A stretch of 64,000 nt of DNA from Nectonema munidae (GCA_030549495.1 JAUIRK010001056.1:558001-622000), one strand, 5' to 3'. Shown: positions 48,201 through 61,934, counted from the first letter of the stretch. The notes: generated by a model from the letters alone, not told the origin. Made by a program: numbers and translations.

Positions 48201-50133
48201 TTAACGTTTGATGGGAAGAGGAACATAAGTGTCTTTTGTGTTAGCATCCACTTTTCTTAAGCCTGGCAAGTTAAAAAGACACTTGGAAATGAAGAACTCA
48301 GGATCAGTAAACAAAGCCATCGACTATTTAAACGTCAAGCTGAACGATTGCACAAATCCAGGTTTCATGGCATAGGAATGTTTTTTCCAGATATTAAGTT
48401 TGGTTTTAAAGCCTTCTATAAAATTTAAAAAAATAACTGTTATCAAAAAGTCCAACAACATAGGGACCTTTTTGAAAAGATATTATATTGAATGTGAAGT
48501 TCTGAACTTGAAAAGCTGAAGCATATCCTTCTGTCAAACGATATCAATAGAAGGCATAATGCCACAGTTGGTTTTTATTGATTCGAAATTCAATTTTTTT
48601 TGCAAGCTTGATAAAACGACAGATGCTGCAAACTTAGCTCAGCCTTGCGTTTGCCTACGATATGTATATGATAAGCATCTGGTAGAAATAATTTTGTTTT
48701 GCGAAACTTTTATTAGTAGAACAATAGCAAGAGAAATTTTTTACAGCACATGTTAGCCGTAACATGCATTTGGAATGCGTACTGGCCGCGTTCTGGCAAT
48801 TCCTTGTTGTCGTTCTAGTTTTCCGACTCTGGTTAAGCAAAATTCTTCAGATGTTGGCACCCAGTGCGCTATTCAATGTTCAGAATCGGAAAGACTCTTG
48901 CTGCACTCAAACGTGAGGTGGCTTTCGAAAGTAAAAGTTTTGAAGCGATACTATGGAAAGAAATCCAGCAATTTCAACAAAGTAAATCAGACGGCATGTA
49001 AAATTTTGCGATATCTGTTTTCGTATATTCCTATCATTTTTAGTGAGCATATTTAAATCACATATTTTTTAGTACAGTAGTTTATATGTTGATTATTATT
49101 TTTAATTGAGATCCCAAACTATTAAAAAATTATAAAGAAACCGTTAAGCCGAAATTTTTACAAAGTTTGTAAACCACTGTTGTAGCTCAACAACAGAACA
49201 AAATCATTCATCGCAACTCATAGGATGTAATTAAGCCTTTATCCCTCCTTATTCCATTTTACCAGTTATTGAAACCTATGGTCACAATTGTCTTTTTATC
49301 ACTGTATATGCTATACTTTAACCAAGTGGATGTTTTTTCTATTCTCAGGCTCTCATCTCACTAATTGTCAACCCGCCTGGATCATATCAAATGAATTGGT
49401 TACTGTGTACTGATATGCATTGTTGCTTAAAATTATATTTTAAATTTTTTAGCAAAGATATGTTACTAAACTAGATTAGTAAACAGAATAAAGATTCATC
49501 TTATATAATCTTCATATTCTATAAATTGACAGGTATGACGTCGTGAATAGGTTTTTCCCAATGTTTTTACAAAGATCAATACATTTTATAAAATCGCTAA
49601 CTTTCCCTACCAATAATGAAAATTGAAATACATATTTACATCAGTTGCAACTTCCTTCATATGAAAATCATGTCTGTGATTCTGTTACTCTAAAAAAATC
49701 GACAGGGCCCTCAAACTCGGTATTTTTCACAGCGGCCCTTATCAAAATGTCTATTTTTAGGCTGTTTAGCGAAACATTGAATAAGAAACATTTTAGAATT
49801 TTTATTAAAATGTCTCATTCTTTTTAGTACGACTGTTCCCAGCAAGAAATATTAAATAATCCTAGCTCTTCAAAACTGTTGGAAATTATTTTCGAGTTGG
49901 CATCTTGTTCAAGTACTCACATCGAAACAATGAAGAGGCTTGTAGAAAAAATCAAGCAGCCAATATACCCGTTATTTTATCATTCGCTTATTGCTACAAG
50001 ATTTCTGAAGCTTCTTGAAAAGTTCAATGGACAAGATTCACGAAGTCTATTCTTCAGAAAAGATGGCACATTTGCACTTTCTCTTCTTTTCATTCATTTT
50101 TTTGGAAAAAGGAAACTTTTAAAGAAATTGTAG
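36272..50133 (+). CDS. NDUFAF6: NDUFAF6-like complex I assembly factor (phytoene/squalene synthase fold), 5 exons found, N-terminus missing
   Basis: Exons: 36272-36371, 37365-37496, 46842-47007, 47069-47202 and 49828-50133. Each internal exon has GT donors and AG acceptors, and all phases agree (0, 0, 1, 0). Conserved pieces in order are RYDYENFLCCLLYPKDIRSF with FAIRAFNAEVSR, ALLRYDFWKR with MHPIAYSLSK, FQSVSELESYCEDSIAPMF, VNFDHAISHLAKGVGIVNFI with KSIPYHASTKNVQIP, and IIFELASCSSTHIETMKRLV. Order and spacing follow human NDUFAF6, a mitochondrial protein with a prenyl-synthase fold needed for early assembly of respiratory complex I. Stop is at 50131-50133; AATAAA at 50156-50161 fits a poly(A) signal. 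The first exon(s), with the targeting peptide, were not found. The acceptor of exon 46842 is the least certain. Introns 2 and 4 (9345 and 2625 bp) are filled with transposons. Confidence 0.85.
36575..36704. mobile_element. TTAA-type MITE, 130 bp (intron 1 of NDUFAF6)
   Basis: TTAACCCTTTGACGACC at the left; CTTCAAAGCGTTAA at the right, so TTAA bounds both ends with short inverted repeats (CCCTTTGACGA against CGCTTTGAAGA). Probably a non-autonomous piggyBac relative, judged by TTAA target and CCC ends. Confidence 0.7.
36765..37160. mobile_element. TTAA-type MITE interrupted by a hAT MITE
   Basis: TTAACCCTTTAAGGACTATA at the left and GTCCTCAAAGGTTTAA at the right. Without the nested element the length is about 124 bp, matching the intact copy at 37872-38001, including the shared GAC-x-ATTTTCATTTC and GGGACAC blocks. 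Confidence 0.8.
36834..37097. mobile_element. hAT-type MITE nested in a TTAA MITE, exact 8-bp duplication
   Basis: Ends CAAGGCTTCAAAGCCGC and, inverted, CAGGGCTTCGGAGCCGGAG. Flanked by exact ATTTAAAG duplications at 36826-36833 and 37098-37105. 264 bp, no coding potential. Confidence 0.9.
37618..37875. mobile_element. TTAA-type MITE with another TTAA MITE inside
   Basis: TTAACCCTTTCACTCGCGAT, then GGGGACACTAGTGTCGC, at the left; AAAATAGGGCCTTTAA at the right. The inner copy occupies 37677-37813. Its right TTAA (37872-37875) is shared with the left end of the next copy. Confidence 0.7.
37677..37813. mobile_element. TTAA-type MITE, 137 bp, nested
   Basis: TTAACCCATTTAAGGCCAAG at the left; inverted TTAACCCATTTACGGCCAAT at the right. 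The interior has three AGCAGACGA/GCAGACGAT motifs. Confidence 0.85.
37872..38001. mobile_element. TTAA-type MITE, 130 bp, well preserved
   Basis: TTAACCCTTTGAAGTCC at the left; inverted TTAACCCTTTAAGGACC at the right. It contains CGTCTGCTTT, ACAGACGATTTTCATTTC and GGGACACATGTGACCC. The best representative of the family in the window. Confidence 0.85.
38235..40670 (-). mobile_element. Tigger (pogo) transposon with both termini, 2436 bp
   Basis: Ends CAGTCATGTCTCATTAATCC and, inverted, CAGTCATGTCCCGATTATCC, with CCGG-containing subterminal repeats at each side. TA at 38233-38234 and 40671-40672 is the target duplication. Insertion into a MITE is shown by the empty copy at 57197. The transposase is on the minus strand, opposite to the host NDUFAF6 intron. 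Confidence 0.95.
38512..40103 (-). pseudogene. Tigger transposase (CENP-B-like HTH + DDE_1), one frameshift
   Basis: Starts at ATG 40103: MSSLPNKRHRVEITAAHKKE. The N-terminal CENP-B-type helix-turn-helix reads YKKQHPKCSQTEVVSWAKDN and GKSTVGDIHRASEVWL. The second DNA-binding half has FNYSRGWLARMKERHGISNR. DDE residues: NMDETALFYNL (first), HILLLLDNASSHS (second), HIQPMDAGIIHSFKCHYRK (third). The C-terminus ends with the stop at 38512. The frame changes once, near 39280: the upper frame carries MKRQG and the lower one resumes at RHILLLLD. All three catalytic aspartates are kept. Apart from that shift the copy looks nearly whole, so it is the youngest autonomous-type element here. Confidence 0.93.
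40815..41912 (+). mobile_element. LINE 3' end (Jockey/I-group-like), 5' truncated, structured 3' UTR, CAA tail
   Basis: Coding blocks: TRPILEYASTIWGYAISHTN with LKKIQTIQKKILRLATGNT, then LRHTLAQLRANKSRLLREYL and the finger CPVCNQHPHNTHHLFNC near 41460-41515. One in-frame stop (41078-41080) and one frameshift (between 41346 and 41389) break it. The 3' UTR carries three successive hairpins (41767-41791, 41795-41830, 41858-41890) and ends in GGGGCTAACAACAACAACAA, a CAA-repeat tail. Severe 5' truncation is typical of incomplete LINE reverse transcription. It lies in intron 2 of NDUFAF6 on the sense strand. Confidence 0.85.
40817..41657 (+). pseudogene. C-terminal part of LINE ORF2
   Basis: The region after the reverse transcriptase: thumb-like TRPILEYASTIWGY, then a basic linker with MKNTIFQDNE, the RHTLAQLRANKSRLLREYLH block and a C-X2-C-X7-H-X4-C finger. 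ORF2 C-terminal fingers of this type occur in many Jockey/I/R1-group LINEs. The sequence family differs from the LINE at 1-3655 (other wording, no G-poor bias of the same degree). Confidence 0.75.
42190..42256 (-). repeat. tRNA-derived SINE head
   Basis: The minus strand has an A-box-like TGGTTGGTTAGATGC and B-box GGGTTCGATCC at tRNA spacing, starting GGGGCGTGAG. Stems do not fully pair. Read as a SINE promoter region in NDUFAF6 intron 2; its 3' body probably extends towards 42120. Confidence 0.6.
42779..43349 (-). mobile_element. Internally deleted Tigger-like element
   Basis: TA precedes CAGCATTAGTGAGGTCGG at the left. The right end, read inwards, is CAGTGACTTAATCCGAC. Several GTCGGATTAA-type subterminal repeats occur (42793, 43160, 43301, 43333). 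The only coding sequence left is the transposase C-terminus. End matching is moderate and the right TA is eroded. Confidence 0.55.
42861..43108 (-). pseudogene. Tigger transposase C-terminal fragment
   Basis: An open minus-strand stretch of about 80 codons ending in TAA at 42861: LTDEEIVEIVAPTEERNGG, then TSIEEMRSYLSCAIKFWEE and FLDVLSLILGQMKKE. An L-T-D-E-E-I-V-x-x-V motif followed by an acidic, helical tail is typical of Tigger/jerky-type C-termini. It has no stop codon within it. Confidence 0.65.
43350..45058. other. No gene recognised (NDUFAF6 intron 2)
   Basis: A/T-rich intron DNA. Plus-strand open frames at 43367-43672 and 44796-44996 resemble nothing I recognise. Confidence 0.35.
45059..45939. 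mobile_element. pogo-type non-autonomous element, 881 bp
   Basis: Ends CAATAAAACCTCGGTAAAAC and, inverted, CAGTAAAATCGCGTTATTGC. TA at 45057-45058 and 45940-45941. Further GCGAGTTCGC/ACCGAGGAG subterminal copies inside. No transposase remains. Confidence 0.75.
45942..46841. other. No gene recognised (NDUFAF6 intron 2)
   Basis: A/T-rich intron sequence up to the exon at 46842. Confidence 0.4.
47249..47375. mobile_element. TTAA-type MITE, decayed (NDUFAF6 intron 4)
   Basis: CTAACCCCTTAAAGCCGACG at the left; inverted TCAACCCTTTCAAGTGGG at the right. The interior TCGCCTGCTTA and AGATGATTTTTATTT correspond to the family's CGTCTGCTT and GACGATTTTCATTT blocks. The TTAA is altered at both ends. Confidence 0.6.
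47758..47917. repeat. Second copy of the 31394 hAT MITE, cut short by a hAT insertion
   Basis: Starts CAGACGTGCACATCC. It shares ATTATTACCCGACATTATAC followed by TTGCACTGTAAG, and TTTATTATAAAAGAATTTTT, with 31394-31595. The right end is lost where the hAT at 47918 begins. Confidence 0.8.
47918..49179 (+). mobile_element. hAT element (ZBED5-like), internally deleted, with both ends
   Basis: Ends CAGTAGTTCTCAAACTAG and, inverted, CAGTGGTTTACAAACTTT. Flanking octamers TTATAGCC and TTGTAGCT match at 6 of 8 positions. Plus-strand coding pieces: KPGKLKRHLEMKNSGSVNKA (BED-finger end, about 48260-48330), KTTDAANLAQPCVCLRYVYD (about 48610-48670) and RLLLHSNVRWLSKVKVLKRY (about 48890-48950). Several frame breaks and large deletions. 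It lies in NDUFAF6 intron 4 on the sense strand. Confidence 0.85.
49180..49827. other. NDUFAF6 intron 4, 3' part
   Basis: A/T-rich intron DNA. CAGGGCCCTCAAACTCGG at 49704 followed by AGCGGCCCTT looks like a solo hAT terminus. The intron ends TTCTTTTTAG at 49827. Confidence 0.45.
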
Positions 50134-50155
50134 CCTACCAAGGATACACTTTAAA

Positions 50156-50161
50156 AATAAA
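50156..50161 (+). terminator. Poly(A) signal of NDUFAF6
   Basis: AATAAA begins 23 nt after the stop codon of the last exon. Confidence 0.5.
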
Positions 50162-50435
50162 TTTATGTTTGAATTATCGAAAGTATAACAACTATTTAGC
50201 GCGATCATCTTTTTCATTTACAGCCACGTAGAGCGCTATGGGGCTCTTGGGCAGAGAGGTAGCCAAAGGACATATAGCAATGCGCCGCCCTCCTTAAGCA
50301 AAACCATGTCTCCTTGCAAAAATCAGGATGTTATTATAACTTTCACTCTGTGAGCCCGGTCCTGTACATTTTAGGGTCGCACGATTTACAAAAAGAATTA
50401 ATTCAATTTCATATACATAAATCTGAAAACATATA

Positions 50436-51256
50436 CAGTGCACCCTCGATATACCGCCACTATTGGGGTTATCATCAATTGGCGGTTTATCGGGGGTATC
50501 GAAAATGTAGCTGTCTTATTTGCTTTGAGTAGTATTGTAAAGTACGGCATATAATTAAAGTAAGAAATCCAAAAATTTATTTAAATTTATTTATTTTTGA
50601 AGTTAAAATCCAGCATTGCTTTTTGTTTACACTTTGAGTTCAAAACCTCATTTCAGCGTTTTCCTTATTATAAGATCACTTTCTAGATTTGTTACTAGTA
50701 GCTAGAAATATTTTCTTGCGTGAATTTCCTTTATCAACAGTAACTAAAAATGCCTAATGAGTACAAAAGTGTCACTAAAACATAAATAGAAGGAAAATTA
50801 TGGCAAAGGCTATTATTTTTGAATAAATAAAAGTAAATATTATTATAGTTAATTTGACAGCAATACATGATATAAAATCGGGGCTAAATTTGACGAAAAA
50901 AAGTATATCCGTTCTTTAAATAAATATGGCTGACGGTTGGGCATTATATTGGGGGTTATAAGAGAGAAAATTTTGATCTATATAATTTTATGGCATTAAG
51001 CGGGAGACATTGAAACGGGGTGGCGTTTGCGCGATGGATCAAACAACTCATTAATCACTGCTAAAATTGCAACAACAACGCATGGCGTTAAATCAAGAGT
51101 TATTTCAATGAAGTAAAGTGTGCTTGTTCTATCAATGTTATTGGCGGATAGCGAGGGGCGTTAAATCGGGGGAATTATAATGGAGAGAAATCGGGTCTAC
51201 ATAATTGTATGGCGGTATGCGGTAAATCGGGATGGCGGTAAAGCGAGGGAGCAGTG
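50436..51256. mobile_element. pogo-type non-autonomous element, 821 bp
   Basis: Ends CAGTGCACCCTCGATATACC and, inverted, CACTGCTCCCTCGCTTTACC, both continuing GCCA. TA at 50434-50435 and 51257-51258. Many internal GGCGGT/TAAATCGGG repeats near both ends. No coding sequence. It lies between the 3' ends of NDUFAF6 and SRP54. Confidence 0.8.
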
Positions 51257-51259
51257 TAT

Positions 51260-52125
51260 TATTTTAAAACAATAGAGAAAAAATATAAAAACGAAAATAT
51301 AGAAAATTATAGATATCATCAGCCTAACAAATATTTTTTGTTAAAATGACTCCATTGTAATAAATTCCTACATAAAATTACTAATGAATTGGTGTATCTC
51401 TGTAATTCCGAATTTAAATGTAATTTCTGTAAGAAAATAAAGTAAGAAAATGAAATTTCTTGGGTGTCAGAGAGGAAATGAACAAATATAGACAATGATA
51501 AAATTATAAATGGCAATCGAGAAAAAACCATACATCAAGATGAAGGAGCTCATATTCACAAAGGGACGAGGTGTTATAATCAAAAATATAAGATTTGTAT
51601 ATCAACTGCCACTAAATTCATTCCACAAACTCTACTTTCGTAAATAAAACAACATTATCCCAAAATATCAAAGGATTCCTTTGAATACATTTACTTTTTT
51701 TGCGCATTGATCTACGCATACCTATTTGAATATAACGTTGTTTTGGTTTCATTGAATTTATATATGTGCATCTAAGTTAGAAACAAAGGTTCTACTATAA
51801 AAATAAGCCAAGACGACACTCAGATCTGAAAAAAATTACTTAAAAAAGCGCATAATTAATATTTTCAAATCTATATATATGATATTTCGAAACTAATTAA
51901 CCACAATGGAGAACAAGACTTTATTGTTAACATAAAATGCCTATACACAAAAATTACCCATATGGAAATAAATGGAAAAATCGTTTTTGAAATTATTAAG
52001 GGAAGGGCCTAATTTTTTTAAATTGTATTTACTCTAAATCCCGTCAATATATTCATTTTATATACAAATAGTTTTAAATATAAAGATGTTTCAAGATAAA
52101 ATTTGTTATAAATTTGCTGTATTCA
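51260..52125. other. Intergenic, no gene recognised
   Basis: A/T-rich DNA between the convergent NDUFAF6 and SRP54 genes. A 70-codon minus-strand frame (51319-51531) has no recognisable similarity. Confidence 0.4.
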
Positions 52126-52229
52126 TTAACCCTTTCAGACATCATGGGACATCGGTGTCAAATTATAAAAACTCAATGAAAAAGAAAACAGACTAGAAAT
52201 TTTTGAAAAGCAATGCCTAAAAGGGTTAA
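52126..52229. mobile_element. TTAA-type MITE, 104 bp
   Basis: TTAACCCTTTCAGACATCAT, then GGGACATCGGTGTC, at the left; inverted TTAACCCTTTTAGGCATTGC at the right. It lies 212 bp downstream of the SRP54 stop. Confidence 0.8.
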
Positions 52230-52440
52230 GAGAAGCTGAATTATTTTTTGAATAAAAGCAATTATATCAAAATATATTTTATGAGAATCGATTTTTTAAA
52301 TTTGTAAAATTTTACATTTTAATGTACAAATATTCACTTTGAAAAATAAAAACGGATCAGAAAAGTTGGAACAAGAACAGAGCTTTCAGTCTCTTTTAAA
52401 AACATCACTCCAAACAATAAATCGGATAAGGAAAACTATT

Positions 52441-56634
<4,194 letters not shown>

Positions 56635-56645
56635 TTTTACTTAAT

Positions 56646-56757
56646 CTAAAACAAATTATATCTGCCAAAATGTCAAATTGACTATACAATATCATAAAGT
56701 AAAAGTTGTTATGATTGCTGTAGAAAAAAAATGAATAAACAGGTTTTTATGAATTAC
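56646..56757 (-). other. Possible 5' UTR intron of SRP54 (112 nt)
   Basis: The minus strand has CGACAAG|GTAATTCAT and, 112 nt on, TTTGTTTTAG|ATTAAG, 11 nt before the ATG. Both sites are reasonable; not proven. Confidence 0.4.
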
Positions 56758-57196
56758 CTTGTCGACTAGAGATTCACACCAAGGCGAGACACATCAATAT
56801 TTATATTCAACGTTATTTGGAACAACTACATATTAGAAATCGGTTATAATAAGTATGGGAAAATTGGTTAAAATATAATCTAACATTGCTTTGTGAGAAA
56901 TGAGTACATATTCATAACACTTAAGTACCCATTTTAGACAAAGTCGATTCAATCCTGAATGAATCTTCACTCTACTGCTGATTTTGACTATTCAAATTTT
57001 TTACTCAATTTGCATAATACTTGACAAGCCCTCAGCCAATTTTTAGATGGGCTTCAATGTGTAAAATTTTGGAAACCTATTATCCGCATTAGGATTAGTG
57101 TTAGTATTAGAGTTAGTGCTGAGGTGATGTTTAGTCGTAGTGCAATCGTACATTCATTACATACATACATTTTGACACAAACCTTTCTATTTATTT

Positions 57197-57334
57197 GTAA
57201 CCCATTATCGACCAGAATAATCAGAAGATATCTAATGAAAAGCGGAAGATTTGTATTTAAAAGCATTAATAAACGCAGAGAATTCATATTTTTCTAAAGT
57301 TGACATATGTCGACTGTGGTCGATAACCGGTCAC
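57197..57334. mobile_element. TTAA-type MITE, CGGTTATCGACC subtype, uninterrupted copy
   Basis: The reverse complement runs GGTTATCGACCACAGTCGAC ... CTGATTATTCTGGTCGATAA and matches the two halves of the MITE that flank the Tigger at 38235-40670. TTAA is degraded to GTAA at one end and unclear at the other. Confidence 0.8.
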
Positions 57335-57344
57335 GTCAGATAAC

Positions 57345-59685
57345 AACATCTAGACGTACATACACACGTGCATACATACCGCGGATACATACACGCGAAT
57401 AAATACATCATAATGACATTAGAAACCCATATCACCGAATTCCCAAAAATGGAGGTATAGCCCAAGAAAATACAAAACACTGCCCACATAAGTGCGTATA
57501 CACTCTTCTCTACTTTTGCATACTTATTTTAGTATAGTATTTTAACAGTATAAAATGTCTAGTATTTTAGACATAGCATCACATTAAAAGAGAGAAAAGA
57601 TGGTCAATATATTTGCCAAACTTTATACTGATAAATCGTTATGCTACTTTTGAAGTAAATTATAAAAGTCTATACTCTATACCATTCTAGTTTTCATAAA
57701 CTTGTACTATTGCTTGTATTTAAGAAAGTTCAAGTCATCAAAAGATGTTGTGTTTAGTAAATTTGTGTAACATTTGCGAAACAGTTATCTCAATTGAATC
57801 CAACTTTATCTTTTATCATTGCGGAAAAAAATATAAGTGCCAATATGCTGTTACTGTTGTTAATCACAAATTTTTACCCGTGAAACTTGTTACAAAATCG
57901 CCGAAAGAGCGACAAATGAGAACAATATGCAAGCAAATAACACTAATTGATCGTTTAAACATTAAACATGACGTTTCATAATTATAATGCAACAAAATGT
58001 GTTATACCATATTACAATATGACAAAAAGTGAAATTTTAACAAATGCCAGAAAAAAGGACAATTTTCAAAAGCAAGTCTAATTGAAGATAAATTCAAAAC
58101 AACTTTTATATAGTACATATGATATTGTAACAAAGTTGAATTTATACATACGTATAAAAATATGCCAAAAAACCTATTATAGATTTTTATTTTAAATTTC
58201 TCATCAAATTATTTTACACAATAAATTTTTGTCTTTCAAAGTATAAGACTTGTTCAATTTCTAAATAACTTTTTAGTAAAAACAACTGCCGATTTTACTA
58301 TTTTGTTAAATTCTGATAAAAAGCGGCCATTTATTAGAAAAAACGCGTCTGTTAAAAAGGATGAATAAAGAGGTAGTGTATCTTTCAAAATAGTAAGTGT
58401 GGTCTGACAAGTTATAATCTTAGTGATTGAAATTATAAAAAAGTTATACTGAAAATTGAGATTATCGTACCGATAAACGTTAACTCAATTCCTCGCGCAC
58501 TATTTTTGATTCACCACTGAAGGCCAGGGACGTTTGGTCATTTTTTTCCCCAAAATATTCAATATTTTTCAAAAATTTCCCAATAACTCAATGCATGTTT
58601 TGAGGAACAAAAAAAGTTTCAATTTCTTAAAACTTGAATTTCAAAATGCATTAAGTTCTTGACGATATCAAAATCGCTAAAAAAACATTAATTTAGATTT
58701 CTCTAACACTACAATACAACACCACACAAAATTTTATACATTCAAATTTCAAATATAAAACACATAAAGAGATTAGAAATTTAATCGTAGTAAACCTTAT
58801 CAAAAAATCATTTTTATACAAATGTCTCTCCATTTATTTATATCAAAATCGAATATAGAGCAAAAATATTCTTATAGAAAGTGAACAAATTTTTACGTTT
58901 TTTTTCCTTTTTATATACTTCAAATCATATACACAGATAAATTGGGGCATAAAATGGATCATAATGACTAAAAAATGTAATGGGTTGTCTTCATACTTTT
59001 GTGATATGGTAGATATTGACAAAATAAATACAGAGTTGTATCCAGTGTCAAACCTCTTGAAGTTTGTGGAGATTTAAATAAACATTGTTTACATAAGGAT
59101 CAAATGGGACCGGGAAATCTAGTTCGTAGTATGCGATAACTCTCACTAAGCGATTCTAATATATAATAAAATAAAAAGATAAAATTTATAAGCTTAACTT
59201 TTCATTAATCAATATTTTATTTCGTGGTAAAAAATAAGTTATACATGTCTGTTTTTGATTGAGAATAAAAGTTAGGAGGAAATCATATTTTCTAAGTGCT
59301 TATTTCCAAGATCTTTGCGGAAACTCAATGAGGAAATTAGCGCACTTTTTTCATGTCACTTCATGAGTGACACTTTTTCATTCATATGGATAATTTTTTT
59401 TATTTTCGTTATCAAAGCTGTTCTCAACTTGGTTGGATGTACAGAATTCGATAATATCATCATTTGATATGTTTCTAATCGTCTATCAAATTCAGCTCAA
59501 TTTGTTAGAACAATTTTAGATGAATTAGGTAACATAAAAATTATGTCTTGCAGTTCATTTACAATCTTTTTCATTAATAGTTTTAATCTCAAAGTTTGAT
59601 TTGGTAAAATATCGGTGTGTTTCACAGTTTTGAATTGTTTTTTCTATATCCCATGCATTCTTGGTGAACTTCCATTATTGTGACA
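57345..59685. other. No gene recognised
   Basis: Degenerate ACAT/CATA repeats at 57350-57410. A 78-codon plus-strand frame at 57745-57981 (LCNICETVISI, HCGKKYKCQY) has cysteine pairs but no assignment. The rest is A/T-rich. Confidence 0.35.
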
Positions 59686-59689
59686 CTCA

Positions 59690-60030
59690 TTTTTACATTT
59701 TCTTCAATACAACTCAAGTAGTGTTGTGTTTGATAATTTCGATAATAAGGTTTAAATTTTGTAAAAACACCGGTACCTATAAGTTAAAGGTGTGATGTGG
59801 TATTTGGAAGCAAGAAATGAAGCTTAATGTTAGTAAGATTAATTTCAGCAAAACAATGACCTCTAGCATTATCAACTAAAAGTAAAATAAGTCTTTTTTA
59901 AAAATAATGAAGCTATTTAAAAAAAATTGGGTTTCATCCAAACTTTGGCTTTATGTTAATTCCGCATTTTGTTAGTTATAAAGCTACTGTAGTACGATCT
60001 TTACTTTTTTTAGAAAAAAGAAAATTCGCT
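59690..60030 (-). pseudogene. Tigger-like transposase fragment
   Basis: The minus strand reads SKDRTTVAL (about 60000), KVWMKPNFF, then RLILLLVDNARGHCFAEINL and TNIKLHFLLPNTTSHL (59784-59897), then GVFTKFKPYYRNYQ after a stop. These are the Tigger blocks around the second catalytic aspartate (LLLVDNA) and the PNTTS motif. In the region of the third aspartate the family Q-P-x-D motif is not readable. Both flanks are heavily decayed. Confidence 0.75.
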
Positions 60031-60129
60031 GCAATGAACAAATTGAATATTTTAAATTCAACTTTAAATGTATCTCAAAGTTTTTGCTTTGTCAAACAGT
60101 CTATCATTATTACATCTAACTCATTTAGC

Positions 60130-60480
60130 CGAGACATCATTAAACGAAATAAATAAAGGATTTTCTAAATTTTCATGACTCGTGACAGGAATCCAAAAAA
60201 TATTGGCATTATCTATCTTAATATATTTTATTTTTGAAATGTTACATTGTGAACAGTTTAGGCTAGTGATCGAAAGATTAACTCGCTCGTATATAGTTCA
60301 ATTTTCACATTTTTGACAGTGCCTTATGATTAATATACTAAAACTACAACTATTACATTCCTTCCCATTATAACACTTCAAAAACAAAAAATGGCTTGCT
60401 AAGCCTTCCTGTTTATATCTATCATAAAAAAATTCATCTGTATTCTTCATCTTGTTTATTTGTCTCTATAACTCATATTC
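60130..60480 (-). other. Cysteine-rich coding-like stretch, unassigned
   Basis: Minus-strand frame with one internal stop: DEFFYDRYKQEGLASHFLF, CYNGKECNSC, RHCQKCEN, then NCSQCNISKIKYIKIDNANI and WIPVTSHENLENPLFISFND. Three C-X2-C pairs suggest a zinc-binding protein, perhaps part of a transposon. I do not recognise the family. Confidence 0.3.
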
Positions 60481-60566
60481 AATTTGTTTTTACCTTTGTG
60501 TCTTCGCCTATACGTTTTACACTATAATCCTTCTTTAACAAATTATGTGCAAAACTAATCTTAAAA

Positions 60567-61930
60567 ATGTCAGGTATGTTGTTCATTAAATATAAATACC
60601 CCGATCCCAATTCGAGTATTTGTCTAGATGAAATTTTAAGAAAATATTTCTCACCAAAAGACCCTCTTAAAACTTTAATTAAAGGTAAAAAAGAAAAATA
60701 TGGTCAAAAAATTTTCATTGTTGCGGATGATGATCACTATATTTATGATATTTTCAAACGATCTCAAAAACAATTCAATTCTTATCAAGGTATTCTTGAG
60801 CTTGTAAACCAAATAATGGAAAATTTTCTGAATTCAGGAATGAATCTAACTGTTGATAGCTATTTTTCAATAAAAATGTTGTTGAGTTTTTTAAAATAAT
60901 GAAATATCTTGTAATGGAAATTTTTCAAGAAAGGGACTTGTGTAAATCCTTCATGATTTGATAAAATGATTTTATTGTAAGCAAGCAGTATCACAATTTG
61001 ATAGAAAACTAAAATTTTCTTTAAATTTTTTATTTTTTTACCTTATTTTATAACTAAAATAGAAACCGTGACGCATACCTCCGTGGTGGTTTTGGAAAGT
61101 GTGTCAATCAAAAATCAAAGTGTTCACTTCTGTATAGGTGTTGTTAAGCTAATTTTGTTAATTATAAAAATCTAGCTTTATATTTATACTTATCTAGATT
61201 AGTTAGGGAGGAGGTGGTGTAAAAAAGAAGTCTGGAATATAGTTCATTTTCTAGAATCATGGATTTAAAGATCTTTCGGGTGTTAGTATTCAATAAACTA
61301 AGATTCCATGTAAATTATTCTTGGTGAAGGCTACTTTGCCAACTTTTTTGAATATATCCATGCTTATATAAAGAATTTTTCGCCTCATAACATCAGCGGT
61401 AATATCCTTCATCGGCATAACATAAGACGTAGGGGCGGGACATGCAGGCTTTTAAGTTTTAATGTGAGGCCCTTGAAAACGTAATTGTATAAGAAGTTAC
61501 AAATGTGTTTAATACGCTTATTAAATATTAATTTCAAATATTGTTGTCAATCAACATTTTCTTACTTGACCCAAATTCAAAATTCTCATCGAATTTTATT
61601 TTTATTCATTTTTTTTTTCTTTATATTTAGGTTTCTAATTGATGTTATAGAAAAAAAATGTGACGATGGAAAAACTGTTAAATTTTCAATATATCATGAT
61701 AAAAAAAGCAAACGGCCAATTGTATTTGTAGGTACTGATCATCCGTATGGTCATGATCATTATAGTAGAGATTTATAAGATAAGATTCCAGAGCAAGTAA
61801 AGTATTACAACAGTTCAATGGGACATGTTGATCGAGTAGACTAAAATCTTAGTTTGTATTTTACTTCTCAGTATTATAGAGATGGAAGATGGGAAAAAAA
61901 GATTCATTACTAACATATTCGACATTTTAG
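60567..61930 (+). pseudogene. piggyBac transposase remnant
   Basis: 60567-60899 is open. SICLDEILRKYFSP corresponds to the piggyBac block with the first catalytic aspartate. KYGQKIFIVADDDHYIYDIF, LELVNQIMENFLNSGMNLTV and DSYFSIKMLLSFL follow, with the next Asp in TVDSYF. 61640-61778 continues with DDGKTVKFSIYHDKKSKRPI, and after a stop KYYNSSMGHVDRVD (about 61800-61845) matches the late block G-G-V-D-x-x-D. Between 60900 and 61630 the coding similarity is lost. The N-terminus and zinc finger are missing. Termini not found. Confidence 0.8.
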
Positions 61931-61934
61931 TACA

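Noticed and set aside
49645-49827. 60-codon frame upstream of the last NDUFAF6 exon
   Set aside because: It covers a solo hAT terminus and the polypyrimidine tract of the acceptor; not a gene.
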